Assembly (NCBI GenBank): GCA_965153455.1
Contig: OZ234502.1
Span: forward strand, 2,087,267-2,151,266
Length of the DNA stretch: 64,000 nt
Source: Sphagnum compactum
Taxonomy: Eukaryota; Bryophyta; Sphagnopsida; Sphagnales
Direction of reading: 5' to 3'
Under the pieces are notes generated by a model. It was given only the letters and a program-made list of their open reading frames with translations, searched no databases and was not told the origin of the DNA. Below, in pieces: positions 49,592-62,389 of the stretch (position 1 is the first letter of the stretch; each line of letters begins with the position of its first letter). The translations under genes and the position numbers were made by a program.

Positions 49592-52500
49592 ATGCCGTCC
49601 CCCGGGGGCGCGAGAAAACAAGCGGGACAGGAGCTGCACCAGAGCGGGGAAGAAAACTACATAGAGATAGAGATGAATCCCAGACTACAACAAGAGCGCA
49701 GATCGCACGCGAGAGAGAATGGAAACAGCCACAAGCTCGAGCTTCCTCATCATGCTGCTGCAGGACGCAAGGATCAGGCTTGGTACGCACTGCGCGCACA
49801 CACAGAGATCCTCAACTGCTGTTTGCAACATCACGTCTTGCAAAGAACTGAATCGACATCGCTAACGCTTCTTCTACTTCTGCTTCTGTCTGTCTGTCTC
49901 CGCTTTTGCTGCAGGGCGGGAGCTACGGATCTGCAGTACAACTTGCAAGTCCAAGTCGCGGACACGAGCTACTATCTCCACAAGGTACCAAGAAACGCGA
50001 TCGAGAGATCTTCGAGATTCTGTAAGAAATCGAGGACTTGTTTGTATTGCAATCTGGTTTTGTTTTCTTTCCGATGATGCCATCGCGGACTCCGGGGTGT
50101 GTGTGCTTGCTTTGCTTGTGCAGTTCCCTTTGATGTCGAGAAGTGGGAGGTTGAACCGTCTGGTGTTCGAGTCACGCGACACCGAGAAGGATCACATCAT
50201 GCTTCACGACATTCCAGGAGGATCAGAAGCTTTCGAGATGGCAGCAAGGTTTCTGTATGGTGTGAAGCTGGAGATCACGCCTTACAATGTGGCAATCCTC
50301 CGCTGTGCAGCGGAATATCTAGAGATGATAGACAGCCTTGCAGGAGGAGGAGGAGATCATGGTAGCAGCAGCAGCAATCTGGTAACCAAGGCAGAGAATT
50401 ATCTCAACTCTCTTGTCATGCAGGGTTCTTGGCAAGACTCCATCTGTGTTCTCCAGAGCTGCTCCTCCCGCCCAGAGCTCAAACCCTGGGCTGAGGAGCT
50501 AGAGATTGTGAGAAGATGTAGTGAGTCTGTGGCATGGAAAGCTTGCACTGATCCTCATGGCATTCGATGGTCGTTCTCCAGTAGCAAAACTGCTGCTGCA
50601 GCTCAAGAACATCATCATGCTGTTGCTGCTCGCGACTGGTGGTTCAGCGATGTGTCAACCCTGTCAATTGATGTCTTCAGCAAAGTCATTTCTGCTGTAA
50701 ACCTCAAAGGTATGCACTACACCATGGTTGCTTCGGCTGTTGTTTACTATGCGGAGAAATGGCTTCCAGGGATGCTGCTCACATCTGAAGCAAGTACCAT
50801 GTCAACAAAAACAACAACAATTTCAAGGAGAAAAGCTGAAAAACAAGGCGGATCACATCCAGGATCACATCATCATCAGCAGCTGGTCTCACCTAATTTT
50901 ACAGCAGAGTTGAAAGATGAGAGCAAGATGACGCTCAAGAACCGTGCAACGCTACAGGGCATTGTGAGCATCATTCCTCCTCAACAGGATGCAGTTTCCT
51001 GCAGCTTCTTGCTTCAATTGCTGCGCGTCGCTTGCATGGTGAATGCAGGAGCCTTGTGCAAGACAGATCTGGAGAGACGCATCGGCATGCAGCTGGATAC
51101 TGTGTCACTGACTGACCTGCTCATTCCAGCCTATGGCAATGACACTCTCTATGACACTGATGTAGTCCAGCATATCCTCGATCACTATCTACATGTATAG
51201 CAACTCTGAGAGCCTCCTGCAATTTCCTGATACCAAGCTCTGATGTTTCTCTCTTCCACTGCATCTCACACAGAAGAAGATCTTGAAGAAGAAGAAGGGG
51301 TTATTGCTTAAGAACCAGGGAAAATCATCAGAAGCTTTCTTCCACTAGGACAATTATTGATGTGTGCAACATGGCTTTATGCAGGAGCAGAGCTTGGCAA
51401 TGAGTCCACCAGTGAGTCCTGCAGGAAGTGTGATGTCCCAATCCAGTATAACAAATGGTTCAAGCTTGACAAGAGCAAGCAGCAGCAAAAGTGGCTCAAG
51501 TATAACCACAAGGAGTGGAAGCACAGCAAGCTCTACAACAACAGGGACAAGCAGCTCTACTACAACAGGGACAAGCTCCAGTGGTGCAAGCATCAGTGGA
51601 TCATCATCTTCAAGCACTACTGGCACTGGCAATAGCAGTAATGCAAGCATGAGTGGAGCATCAAGCAATACAGGTTGCACTAGTATGTCAAGCAGTTCCC
51701 GAGACTCATCAAATCTCTCAAGTAGATCAAGCTTCTCCAGTATAGTGAGCAGCGGCAGCGGCAGCTCCTCAAGCACTGGCACCACCATGAGCTCCAACAA
51801 TTTGACACAGAGTGACTCCGCGGTGACAAGCAGCAGCAGCAGCAGGTCCAGCATCTCCAGTATGTCAAGTGAAGAGAGTGTGAAGCCAGCAGCAGCAGCA
51901 GAGAAACCAGGGTTTTACATCAGTGAAGGTCCAGTTAGGAAACCACAATATCCGCCCACAATCCCAAATCTGAAAGTTGCTCAGCTCATAGAGGGTTACC
52001 TTGATGAAGTTGCAAAGGATTCCAACTTGTCTGTCGCTAAGTTCATGACACTTATAGAGTCCTTCTCGGAGTTGCCCCGAGACTCCGATGACTGCTTGTA
52101 CAGAGCCATTGATTCTTACTTCAAGGTATGACATCTTCTCTCTTGCTTCAAACCCTGAGAAATTAGGGCTTCAGAAACCCCCAGATCTACCATGCTCTTT
52201 ATGTCGTTCTTCTGTTTTGCAGCATCCATTTCTGAAGGTACATGTCAGTCAATAAACTTAAAGCACAGTGCTCCAGTGCCTCTATTGGTGCCAAATCATT
52301 TGTTTATCCATTTGTCTTTCAGGCATGTCCTACATTGATAGAACAGGATTGTCAAATCCTTTGTTTGTCTGTTTTGTTTTTCAGGCACATCCTACATTGA
52401 TAGAACAGGAGCGCAAGAAACTGTGTCGTATTGTGGATTGTCAACAACTATCGCTTGATGCATGTATGCATGCTGCCTCAAATGAGCGTCTCCCTCTCCG

Positions 52501-54541
52501 TGTTATTGTCCAGGTATTGTGACATGACATGTCCAGGTTATTGTGACATGTCATTTGCTCTACTGCTATGAATCTGTTCCTGAGTCTAAATAATTTTGCA
52601 AGTTGTAGCACAAGAATTCTATCCCTTCTGAAGACTCCTCTGTAGCTTCAGAAGGCAGTGTTCTTCTTTGTGATGTTTTTTTTCTGTAATTGGTTTTGAA
52701 GCTGTGTTATTATAGCAACAATTGATCTGAACTTTGGAAGATCCATTGGGGCTTTTGTACTGCAGGTGTTGTTCAGTGAGCAAGTGAAGCTGAGAAATGC
52801 AATTACAGGTACTGCTGTTGTGAATGAGTTGGACTTGAGTAGTTCAAGCTCTTCAGGCCACTCTCCATCTTCAACATCTCTGTCTGATTCCAGTGCTGCC
52901 ACTTCCACTTCTGGTACTGCCACCACCAGTGGCTCTTCTAACAGCACCAACAGTACCAACAGCATCAACACTGTCAGTGCCACCACTGTGGGTAGCATCA
53001 GCAGTGTTGTGAGTTCACTTTTGCCAGGAGGTCTGTCACTGAAGGAGTCTGTCAAGCTTGCAATGCTGGAAATTGAGACCTTGCGAAAGACAGCTCTTGA
53101 GGTGGAGGCATTGCAGAAGGCGGTTCTAGAAGTTGAGACACTCAAGACGGGTTTGAGCAGCTTGGAAATCCTGCAACATAACATTGAGACAATCACAACC
53201 AAGTTTGCAGAACTTGCCCATGACTATACCGAGACCACTCACCAGGTGGAGGAACTCACCAAGGTTGTGGCAAAACATTCTTCCAAGTCTTCTGGATGGA
53301 GCTCAGGTTGGAAAAAGATCGCCAAACCTTTCCACCACAAGGATCATCATGACCATCATCCTTACAAGGACTACAGTGCAGGGCTGCTGATTAACAAGGA
53401 GCTTGCTGAACATCAGAAGCAAGCTGCAGCTCAACTTGTTCACCAAATGAAGATCAGTCCTCCCATAGTGATAACCCCAGAGGTACCACCTAGGCAGCAA
53501 ATAGAGCTTTTGAAGGAAACTCCGGAAATAGTGAAGGAGGTGCCTGCAAAGGAAGCAACAGAACTTCTCAATGAACAACTGGCAGACACTGTGAGCAATC
53601 AAAAGGAGACACCACCATTCAAGGACACTGGTGTGTCAAGTAACCAGCAGCAAAAAGGCCATCCAGTAGAGACTGCCAACAATGATCATCACAAGGGCCA
53701 TCATCACCATCACGGGGAGAAGAAACACATGACAATTCTGGATCATGGACATCACAAAGGCCTGCATCAGCATCAGGACAAGGATGCAGATGATGTCGCC
53801 TTATCAAGTACACACAGCCATTTCAAGGATGGAGACAGTGTCTCAACATCAAGCAGCTATAAGGAAAACCACCACCACCACAACCACAGGGATCATCGTC
53901 ATCATCACCACAAGGAACGATCATCTGGAAACTCCTCACATGGTCTGAATCACCCACACAAGGATCATCATCATCATCTCCATAGTGATCATCACAAGGA
54001 CCAACCCTCTTCAACTACAAGCCACCATAGCAATCATAAAGCACATTTGCATAACCATAAGGAGGGTTCTGAACATCACAGTAGTCAGCATCACCATGAC
54101 CACTATCACACGGACCATGACTCAACTGTGAGCACACAAAGCAGTCATAGGGAAGGTTCTCACGATCATGCACATCACCACAACAAGAAACACCACCACC
54201 ATCACCAGGAGACATCTGAGCATCATCACTCGCATCATCAAAAGGATGGATCTGATCATCATCACCATGACCACAGAGAGCAACAAATTTCAAACCGGAA
54301 CCATCACAAGGATCACCATTCAAAGGAACGTTCTTCATCACCCATTGCTCATAGCAGCAGCCATCATTACAAGGGGAGGTCTGATCATCATCACCACCAC
54401 AGGGATCAACAACAAAACCATCATCACAAGAAGCATCACCAGCACAATCGTAAAGACTCGGACAGTGTGTCTACTACCAGCACAAATTCATCATCACAAA
54501 ATCACTACGGTAGGAGGCACAGACATCGTCAGTACTCATAA
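49592..54541 (+). CDS. NPH3/RPT2-like BTB protein with Ser-rich insertion and His-rich tail, 6 exons
   Basis: NPH3/RPT2-like proteins act as CUL3 substrate adaptors or signalling scaffolds at the plasma membrane, typically in phototropin/auxin responses. Exons are 49592-49782, 49915-49984, 50124-51194, 51385-52125, 52385-52513 and 52766-54541. All are GT-AG and in phase, giving 1325 aa (1298 aa if ATG 49673 is used). Domains: residues 59-64 DQAWAG (W64 spans intron 1); BTB about 66-155 (VQVADTSYYLHKFPLMSRSG, FLYGVKLEITPYNVAILRCA); NPH3 domain from DWWFSDVSTLSIDVFSKVI (258), interrupted by a Ser/Thr-rich stretch (about 455-625). It resumes at NLKVAQLIEGYL (639), LYRAIDSYFK|AHPTL, and NERLPLRVIVQ|VLFSEQ (through about 750). 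A Ser/Thr/Asn linker, a heptad-like coiled coil (about 825-885) and a His-rich tail (924-1315) follow. The family is usually 550-750 aa, so this is about twice as long. Membership is certain; the function of the extra regions is unknown. Confidence 0.93.
51195..51384 (+). other. Intron 3 of the NPH3-like gene with a stop directly after the donor
   Basis: The donor sequence GTATAG places an in-frame TAG immediately after exon 3 if the intron is retained. The retained form would end HYLHV and stop at 51200. It would lack the second half of the NPH3 domain, the coiled coil and the His tail. Splicing instead joins LH to EQSLAMSPP, consistent with the family alignment in this loop. Confidence 0.8.
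52292..52411 (+). repeat. Tandem duplication of the exon 5 splice acceptor
   Basis: Two copies about 62 bases apart (52292-52348 and 52353-52410) share CAAATC, TTTGTTTRTC, TTTCAGGCA and CCTACATTGATAGAACAGGA. The downstream copy is the real start of exon 5. The upstream one is an intact-looking acceptor in intron 4. Confidence 0.9.
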
Positions 54542-55430
54542 AAACCGTCAGATCTGTTGCAATGGTTTTTGCTTTATCCAGTCCCAAGGTATGTTGTCAG
54601 TCAGGAATTTCTGTTTTGTGCTTTAGAATGAAGGCTAATCTCCTGAATTGAATGTTAAAATCCTCAAGAGAGGGGGCATTTTTGTCATCAAATTTTCTGA
54701 CAAGTCATGTGAATATAGAATCTCAAGGGAAATTGTGATCAGATGGCGGTTATTGTGTAATATCATCTTTGTGAATACAGCTTTCTCTATTTGAGATGTG
54801 CTTCCGGGTTTTTTGTGCAGATGGGTTTCTCTATTGAGATTACACCACATCTGGGTTTTTGTGAAATTAGGTTCCTCTTTTTAAACTGTCTACTTGTGGG
54901 TTTTTTTCAGAATAGGGGTTTTCTCTATTGAGACTGCACACTTGCAGGGTTTCCTCCAATGAGATCATACATTCCCCAAATACACACCTAGTGTCATGAT
55001 GCTCACCTGTGCTGGAAATTGATGGTATTATGCAATGTCTTTTTGTGTTCTTACAATACAAAATGGCAACCTATACAGAGTTGAGGTATATGCCCTCCCA
55101 TAATTATGTTATAGACATTTCATATCCAACATCATCTCAACAACTACTGAAAAAGAGACATCTGACATAATACATTAAGAAAAACAATTAGAAAAACAAT
55201 GAGAATATTTTGCAATGTCTATTTGTCTGCAAGCAATTTAAAATGTCAACCGATATAGAGTTGAGGTATGTTTCTCCCATAATCATGTTATAGAGATTCA
55301 TGTTCAACATCTCAACAATTATGAAAAAAGAGAGATCTGTTGAGGTATGTTCCTCCCATAATCATGTTATAGAGATTTGTGTCCAACATCTCAACAATTA
55401 CCCAAAAAAAAAAGAGATCCAACCTTCCAA
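54542..55430 (+). repeat. Short tandem repeats downstream of the NPH3-like gene
   Basis: From about 54760 to 54955, a 50-60-base unit (TTTCTCTATTGAGA, then GGGTTTTT) recurs four or five times. From about 55040 to 55415, a unit with TTGAGGTATGT, CTCCCATAATCATGTTATAGAGA and CAACATCTCAACAA occurs three times, at 55081, 55261 and 55339. The first part may lie in the 3' UTR. No clear polyadenylation signal was chosen. Confidence 0.75.
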
Positions 55431-58400
55431 AAAAAAACACTAAAAAAGTTAAGGAGCGTTTTTAACAATAGCAAGTAGTTTGCAGCGATTAATGGAGATT
55501 TCAGATGTTATTAATGTAAATTATAATAAGAAAACAGGAAGAAAAGGAGATTAGATCCATCACCCAACCTTTAAAACCATAGAACAAAACTGAGGAGCAG
55601 TTTGAACAATAGCAATGGACATGTTTCAGGACCTTAAATAACCAAAGTGTGTATTGTAGGCACAAGCTACCCTATGGGGCCTCCTCCAGTGTTGTTTGGT
55701 TCTCGATTTTAAACTCAAGCTTCGATCTTGGGTTTGAAAGTTTTTTAGTTTTGGACAGAAACTCAGTCTGATCTTGAGATCAGTTCTTTGGATTTGTAAA
55801 ACCTTTAGTTTTAATCTTTTCTTAACAAATTGGAGTTTGGTGTGATTTAAGATCAAGTTCTATTTCATCTCCATTACACATAATTAAACATCAAAAAAAA
55901 TTTGGTTGTAATGTTAGTTTTTTCAAACAGTTCACACTATTCAAAATAGAGATTAGGTACAATCAATTACTTGCACAAAAAGTAGGGTTGAACTTCTTTT
56001 GAAAAATTATACTTATCTACAAGTTTACAAGTTTAGAGAACCTAAACATGTTTTAAAAAGGACAGCACCCCTAATTCACATTCTAATTAAGTTTTTGGAA
56101 AGCTCGATTGTCTGATTTGGTTGCAACTATAGTTGCAACAAAATTTTGAATCTCCAATCCAAATACCCGAGAACTTGACCTAAAACATGGACCTAAAAGT
56201 GGCCAAAATCAAGAACTTTTGAACACTTGTCTCTACTTGATGATTCAACAGGTATTTAGGCCTTCTTAGATGGTAGAATTGGCCTAGTGGCCAGCCAATT
56301 CTGTTATTTCCAACCTACCTACTCTAGTATATGACTTACCTGTACTGCTTTATTGCCTTCCTAAAGTCCTTTACACTAGGAATGTGCTTTATGGGGTCCA
56401 TTCTGCCTCCTAGTTGGTCATTAGGGCAAGGCCAATATTTTGCCTCCTAGTTTATACTAGGCTCAGCCCCCATTGACACTGATAAGGAGGCACAATGCAT
56501 CTCCTAGGGAAAATTCTCTAGTAAATAAAATGCCATCAAATAATGGTGTTTAAAATCAAACCATATGCAAAAGTTCTACTCATACATGTATAGCATGATG
56601 ACCAAGATGCCCAAAAAAAACCCACTAACCTGAACTAGGATCACCTCTATGTGAACATGACTAAAAATCTCATGCAAAATAGCTAAGCATAAACAAGGCA
56701 AATTAGTGGCAAAACCACCACCAATGCCTTGATGCCATAGTACTTGCCTCCATATCACTTTCCCTTTAGCTCAATTCACACAAAGGGATATTATGGGTGT
56801 TTTTCTTCCATTCAACTTTCTCTTACTTTTGGGGGTAAAAATGATTGAAGTTAAAGAGTAAACTAATCCATGCGCTCTACACACAAGGTGATCTAAATAA
56901 AAATAATGCAATGAGATTAATTTGACCCTAAATTGACCACGAATGTATGATTGGGTGGTACCCCAATTAGGAATATCACATATTCATTTTTATAAGACCC
57001 ATATAAACAAAATTCAATATAGAAAGCACTTCAAGAAGGGTTTTCATTGAAAAAATTTGGTAAATAGATTAACTAGGGGTATATACTTTGGAACTTTAAT
57101 GAAATAAAAATATTTTGAATTCTCATGTTCCTAATCATTTTCTAACCAAAATATTTTAGAAAAATAACAATGATTATGTTCTTTGAATGTCTTGATTAAG
57201 AAAAATATATATATTTATTTTTGAGATTTTTTCTAATATGTAATTTTCAAAGGTACTTTAGATAGGCGCATTTTTTTCAAGCAAGTGAAGCCTCATGTAA
57301 CAATTTATTTTTTCAACAAGTAAATTAAATGGGTGTTGAATTTGGTGAATGAACTTCCACATTGCTCTTTCTATTGTATTGTGAAAACATTTGGAAAAGT
57401 TTGAAATAAATTTAATGAGTATGAAATACCCAAAAACACATTCAAATGTGTGTAACATTTACTTTTGTTGCTTAATGACCTCCTCGAAGGTCTTCAAAAA
57501 ACTTTCAATGACATATTTATGGAATTTTTTTATAAAAGATTACATAATAATATAATTTTAAAACCTTAAATCATAAGTATTAAAATTTTAAATTCATATG
57601 TAAATCATGATTCTAAGAATACTTTCCCTTAATGACCAATCATATTTGGCCATGTCATTTCAATTAAACTAAGTATTCATTCCTTATAAGTACTTAGTCA
57701 AATGGATTTTTTGGCTCATTTTAACTAAAATGCATCCAAATGACATTTTATTTATTTTTAATTATGTAATTAGCTGAATAATACAATTTAATTATGAATT
57801 TTAAAATGTTAAGTTCGTGATTCATGAAGGGGCCTCAAAAATCAGGAACATAAAAATGTATTAATTTCCATCTATTTTTATTTCAATGAAAATTTAAGGC
57901 CATCTACTTTGACATGCAATGGACAAACATGAGAAACTAACAATTTATTGCATTAAAAACATTTAAAAGAAAGGACCCAAGAATATTATTTCACAAATTT
58001 TAGTTCATTACCTATCTCTTAAAGTGTTTCCTTGTGGTAGCACCCAATCATATTTCACCCTAGGCTTAGGTTTAAAAAACATTTAAAGACTTAAATTATA
58101 GGTGTTTAGGTCAAAAATAGAAGGGCAAGGATCTAATCTTTTGACATGAAAGGATCAAATTATCCTTTTTATTCCACCTTGGGTGAACCAATACCTACAT
58201 TGTCACCAATGTACAAACCTTAAATTTTGATAAAGTGTCTTCAAACATGATAAGATAAAATCAAGGTCTTTGAGTCCAAATTTAACACTTTTTTGGTTAA
58301 ATATGGCCACTAAAAAGCCTCACTCAATAAGAAGGTGAAGGTATTAATGTAGGTGCTGGTCTAGCCCTTTATCCCACCCTAACTTGTTGCATAGTCTTTA

Positions 58401-58639
58401 AAAATTAAAAATATTTATTCTTAAAATTTTAAAAAATCAAAGCATTTATCCCCTCCTTAATTTCAATGACATCTCATTTTTAAAATTATTTTATTCCTTT
58501 TGTGTGAATGGGATTATGCGATAAAACATTTGACCCAATTTGAAATAATTTTTTAAAAAAAACTATTGAATTCGTTTATTTCTTAGTTTATGCCTTCTAT
58601 CACCATGGTGTGAATCCAACTTATGGGGACTAAGGATAG
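55431..58639. other. AT-rich intergenic tract
   Basis: No gene or RNA is recognised. The segment 56340-56510 contains TTTACACTAGGAAT and several CCTAG words, reminiscent of the termini of the 33966-34316 family, so a decayed MITE may lie here; its borders could not be fixed. Confidence 0.5.
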
Positions 58640-59150
58640 GACCTCTTAACAAAATTGAGGCAAAACACATAGAGCAAGTAGTAATGAATCCAATGGCATG
58701 TCAAGAGCATGTTAATGATGAAAACTTGCCATCCATCATTAAAACAAAGCACCCAACAAAAAGGGAAAAAAGGTACAAGATGGAAGGACTCACATCCTAA
58801 CAAATGAAAAAATCCTCCAAAGAGGGCAAACTGCTAGGGGAACAAAAAACATCAAATACCTAAACCATCCTAGTCACAAGAAGCATATCAAATAAAAAGA
58901 GGGGAAGAACAAAGAATGCATAGCCTAGAAGAACCTTCACCTACAATAACATCCTTTAAATTAGAGGCCACTTACACTTGTAGAAATGCCACTAACATCC
59001 TTTACATGTAAAACGAATGCAAAATTGAAAAAGAGGGCTTCTAGTGCCCTTCGCTTTGCCACCATGTTAGCACATCGATGAATAAATTGTCAACCTACTA
59101 ATGCAAACACCCAAAGACCTTTGTGACTAGAGGAATAAACATGTTCAATG
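58640..59150. repeat. Dispersed repeat, copy 2
   Basis: This is the partner of 26250-26760 in the same orientation, sharing at least six ordered word blocks (including GAAGCATATCAAATAAA, AGAACCTTCACCTACAATAACA and CCATGTTAGCACATCGATG). It has no coding potential. Confidence 0.6.
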
Positions 59151-62100
59151 GTTATCGATTATGATAAAGGCCATCTTTAGCTTAAATCGTGACTATTGCA
59201 ACAACCCACAAAATCAAATTGTTTGCAAAACCAAATATGCTTGGATGGGGTCAACAATGATGACATTAACCAATTTCCAAACACCATCCACCAAAACCAA
59301 AATATCAGCTTGTCAACATGAAAACTAAAAAGCAAGCAATGGAAGAATGCGAGTCTACTCACATAAAACATGAAATCCCACATCCCTCATGATAAATGCA
59401 AAAACATTCCGCACAACATGGGAAGTTGTCCTTCCCACACTATGGGCACAACAAAGAAAGTGAATCCCCATAGAACTCAAAGGTTGAACACAAATGTACT
59501 ATAACAAACCAAGGACTAAGGGATGGGGGAGGCTCAACTAAGTGCACAACACAAATAGAAAAACCATTTAAAGCCAACTGAAAAAAAAGAATCACTAGAC
59601 AAACAATAGCCATGCCTTTGCACATAGACCTACACAAGATCTCAAATGCACTCAATGCAAATTAGAAAACATGTTAACTTATCCATGGGTCTCATAGAAA
59701 TCACCATGGTGCATATCATTGAGAAACATAGCAAAATAGTCACTTAGTATGTTAGAGGAAGCAAGATAGTGAATGAATTCATAGATAACTTCCAAATGGG
59801 TACCTATGCATTATGCAGAAACTAGCTTTGGGCAAAAGAATTTTGGTGTATTTGTCTAAATAGGAGTATTAACAAACGCACACAAATTATAATAACCTTA
59901 ATAGGTCATGGTTCATGTGAATTATTTAAGAGGAAATGGCAAAAAACTAACCAAGAGCACAGTATCACAAGTAGCTCTTGAAAAGATAGGTATCTACATA
60001 TAGAGATATTTATTACCTACCTAGGTATAAACCTATTATCTTGCCTACCTACAAAGCAAATTTGAGCTTGGCTATGGGCATAAGGTGGCCAATACTATAC
60101 ATGTTAGAGGTTGTTACCTACCTCTTTAGTTATGCATAGTTATTGACCTACCTATTTTTTGAAATTGAAAAAGACATTCCTTGTTTTGAGCCTAGCTATA
60201 GGCCAAAGGTGGCGAACATTGTACATAGTTAAGGTTGTTACTTACCTTTTTAGCTATTTTTAGCTATTGACCTACTTATTTTATGAGGTTGTTAAGAACA
60301 TCTAGGCTATGGGAGGTAGTTAACTTCCTTAGAGCCAATAATTGAACGCCATGTCAAGAAACTTTCCCTAAACCTATATGAAAGGGGTTAAATAATTTCT
60401 ACTTTAATTTATTTTCAACTTGAAATGTTTAATTTCAAATTTGGCATGGGAAGATTTTTGCTCAATTGATTGGTATATTTTAGTCTTATTTGGATATTGG
60501 TTTTTTTTCAATACCAAGTGGGGTAGTTCTTGTAAAATTTTGAAATTCGATTTACATGTAGGGTATCGTATTTTTTTCCTAGATTTTTTGGACCAACTTA
60601 GTATCCATATTTTGGAATGGCCAACACACCAAGATATCAATATTCATTTTTTTAATGAATTAATAATTGTTGGACATGCATAAAGGTTGGTTTTTGCAAT
60701 AACCTACCTAGAACCGCCCAAACTGGTTATGCATATGGGCCGATTTTTTCATAACCTGCTTGAAAACCTCCAAATATTGCAAAATCAAAACATTGCATAC
60801 ATGTTTTACATCCAATTCCTCCCTATTGCTTTCTTTCATAATTTTTTTAAAAAAAATTCAAAAGGAAATAGGTTTACAAAGTAATGTACTAGTTAATATT
60901 TCAATAATAATGATGTCGAACCTCTGGTTGTGGTAGATTTAAACAAAAATAATAATCAAAAGACACAATCTGCCCATGTGCAAACATTCCTCTCAGTAAT
61001 TCTAATGTACATTCATTGATTTGCACCAAAGACATGAAGGTCAATTTTGAAGAGAGGCACTAGAGTCACCACCCTATATGGCAAACACACAAAAAATCTT
61101 GCAAAAGAATCTTGTTAATTTTCTTGGATAAATTCATGTTTAAGGACCCCAAACATGAACTATGCCAATTGCAAAACTAAAGGAAGCAAGATGTAGTTCC
61201 AAAGAAGTGTTTGGTACCATAGCAACAATCCCTATGTATTGCACTTTCATTAGCATTGTTAGGAGGAATGGTCAAAGTATGACCTAAAGTAACAACAATT
61301 CCAACATTAACACATCAAATTTATGAGGGGTGGTAGCTAAAAGTGGAGGCAACATTTGAATCTAAAGCCTCAAGGCGAGTATTGTCATGAAAGAAAGAGG
61401 GTAACATACTCAAAACATCATTTCAGCCCATAGACCATTGGCAATGTCTTATGAAAGTTTGGAAGATCATTTGCATTTTAAGGATTTTAGGAAAAGAAGA
61501 TGTATTCACTTGTATTTTAAACATAATGCCTGATAATACAAGCAACTTGTTGCACTAATTGTTTACAAGTCCCCGGCAGTTATGGCTCTTAATTTCACCT
61601 ATCCAAATAACAACCATAATCACTAGCATAAATAGGCAAATAAAAAGTTAGGCCATACAAGGAAAAGGATTTGACATTAGTTAGTAGTTTTATTGTAAAA
61701 AAAAATCCTTGACTGGAAGAATAATAAATTGAGTACTAAAAGTTTGGAAGCCTAATGGAAACTTGAAGAGATAACAAAACTTCAAGAGCAAAATATGAAT
61801 AATAGATGAATGCAACCTTTTATGGTGAATTTCAAGATTACGAATTTGAAACACCATAGAGGCACAAGAAGGAACCATGTGTGAGTCACAATTACATGAG
61901 CTCTCAAATTAGAAACCTTGCCAAATAACATGTTTTTAAAGTATACCTTGTTTTCAATGAGAATAATTTATTTTGCATACATGGCTTTCTTAGAAGTTGT
62001 TTGTTTAACTTGAACTTATGTTTTTTTTTTGCATCTGATGTTGCACACTGTTGAACGAAGAGTTCAATGTATGCTTGCCCCCCTCCTTTACCACATTTAA

Positions 62101-62389
62101 ATGTCCATTAGGCTTGTCAAAAAAAAATCAGAAACAAAATAACAAAATGTCCCAAAATTGGGATATTGTGAGATTTGTGAAAAGGATATATTGGTCCCAT
62201 GGATCATTAAAGAAGTAGACAATAGGTAGCTTAGCTGATTAGTACATCCAACCACTAAAGGTGATGGATTTGCAATCCTACACATGGCAAAACCAATCCC
62301 CATCAAAACCCATATCCATCATTCCACTCATCAACATTGAAATAACCAACTGCATTTAATGTTGTATCATTATTTTCAATCATATTCAC
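59151..62389. other. AT-rich intergenic tract with a second TAGG-rich patch
   Basis: No gene is recognised. The patch at 59985-60320 uses CTACCTA, CCTACC and TTACCTACCT words as at 9.3-10.1 kb. Within it, a block around GGTGGCSAAYAYTRTACAT and GTTGTTACYTACC is repeated about 120 bases apart (60090 and 60210). Confidence 0.5.

Noticed and set aside
50097-50123. Start of the NPH3-like protein at the exon 3 open frame
   Set aside because: There is no suitable ATG, and the BTB domain clearly continues upstream through exons 1 and 2 (QAW|AGATDLQ and YYLHK|FPLMS) with good splice sites.
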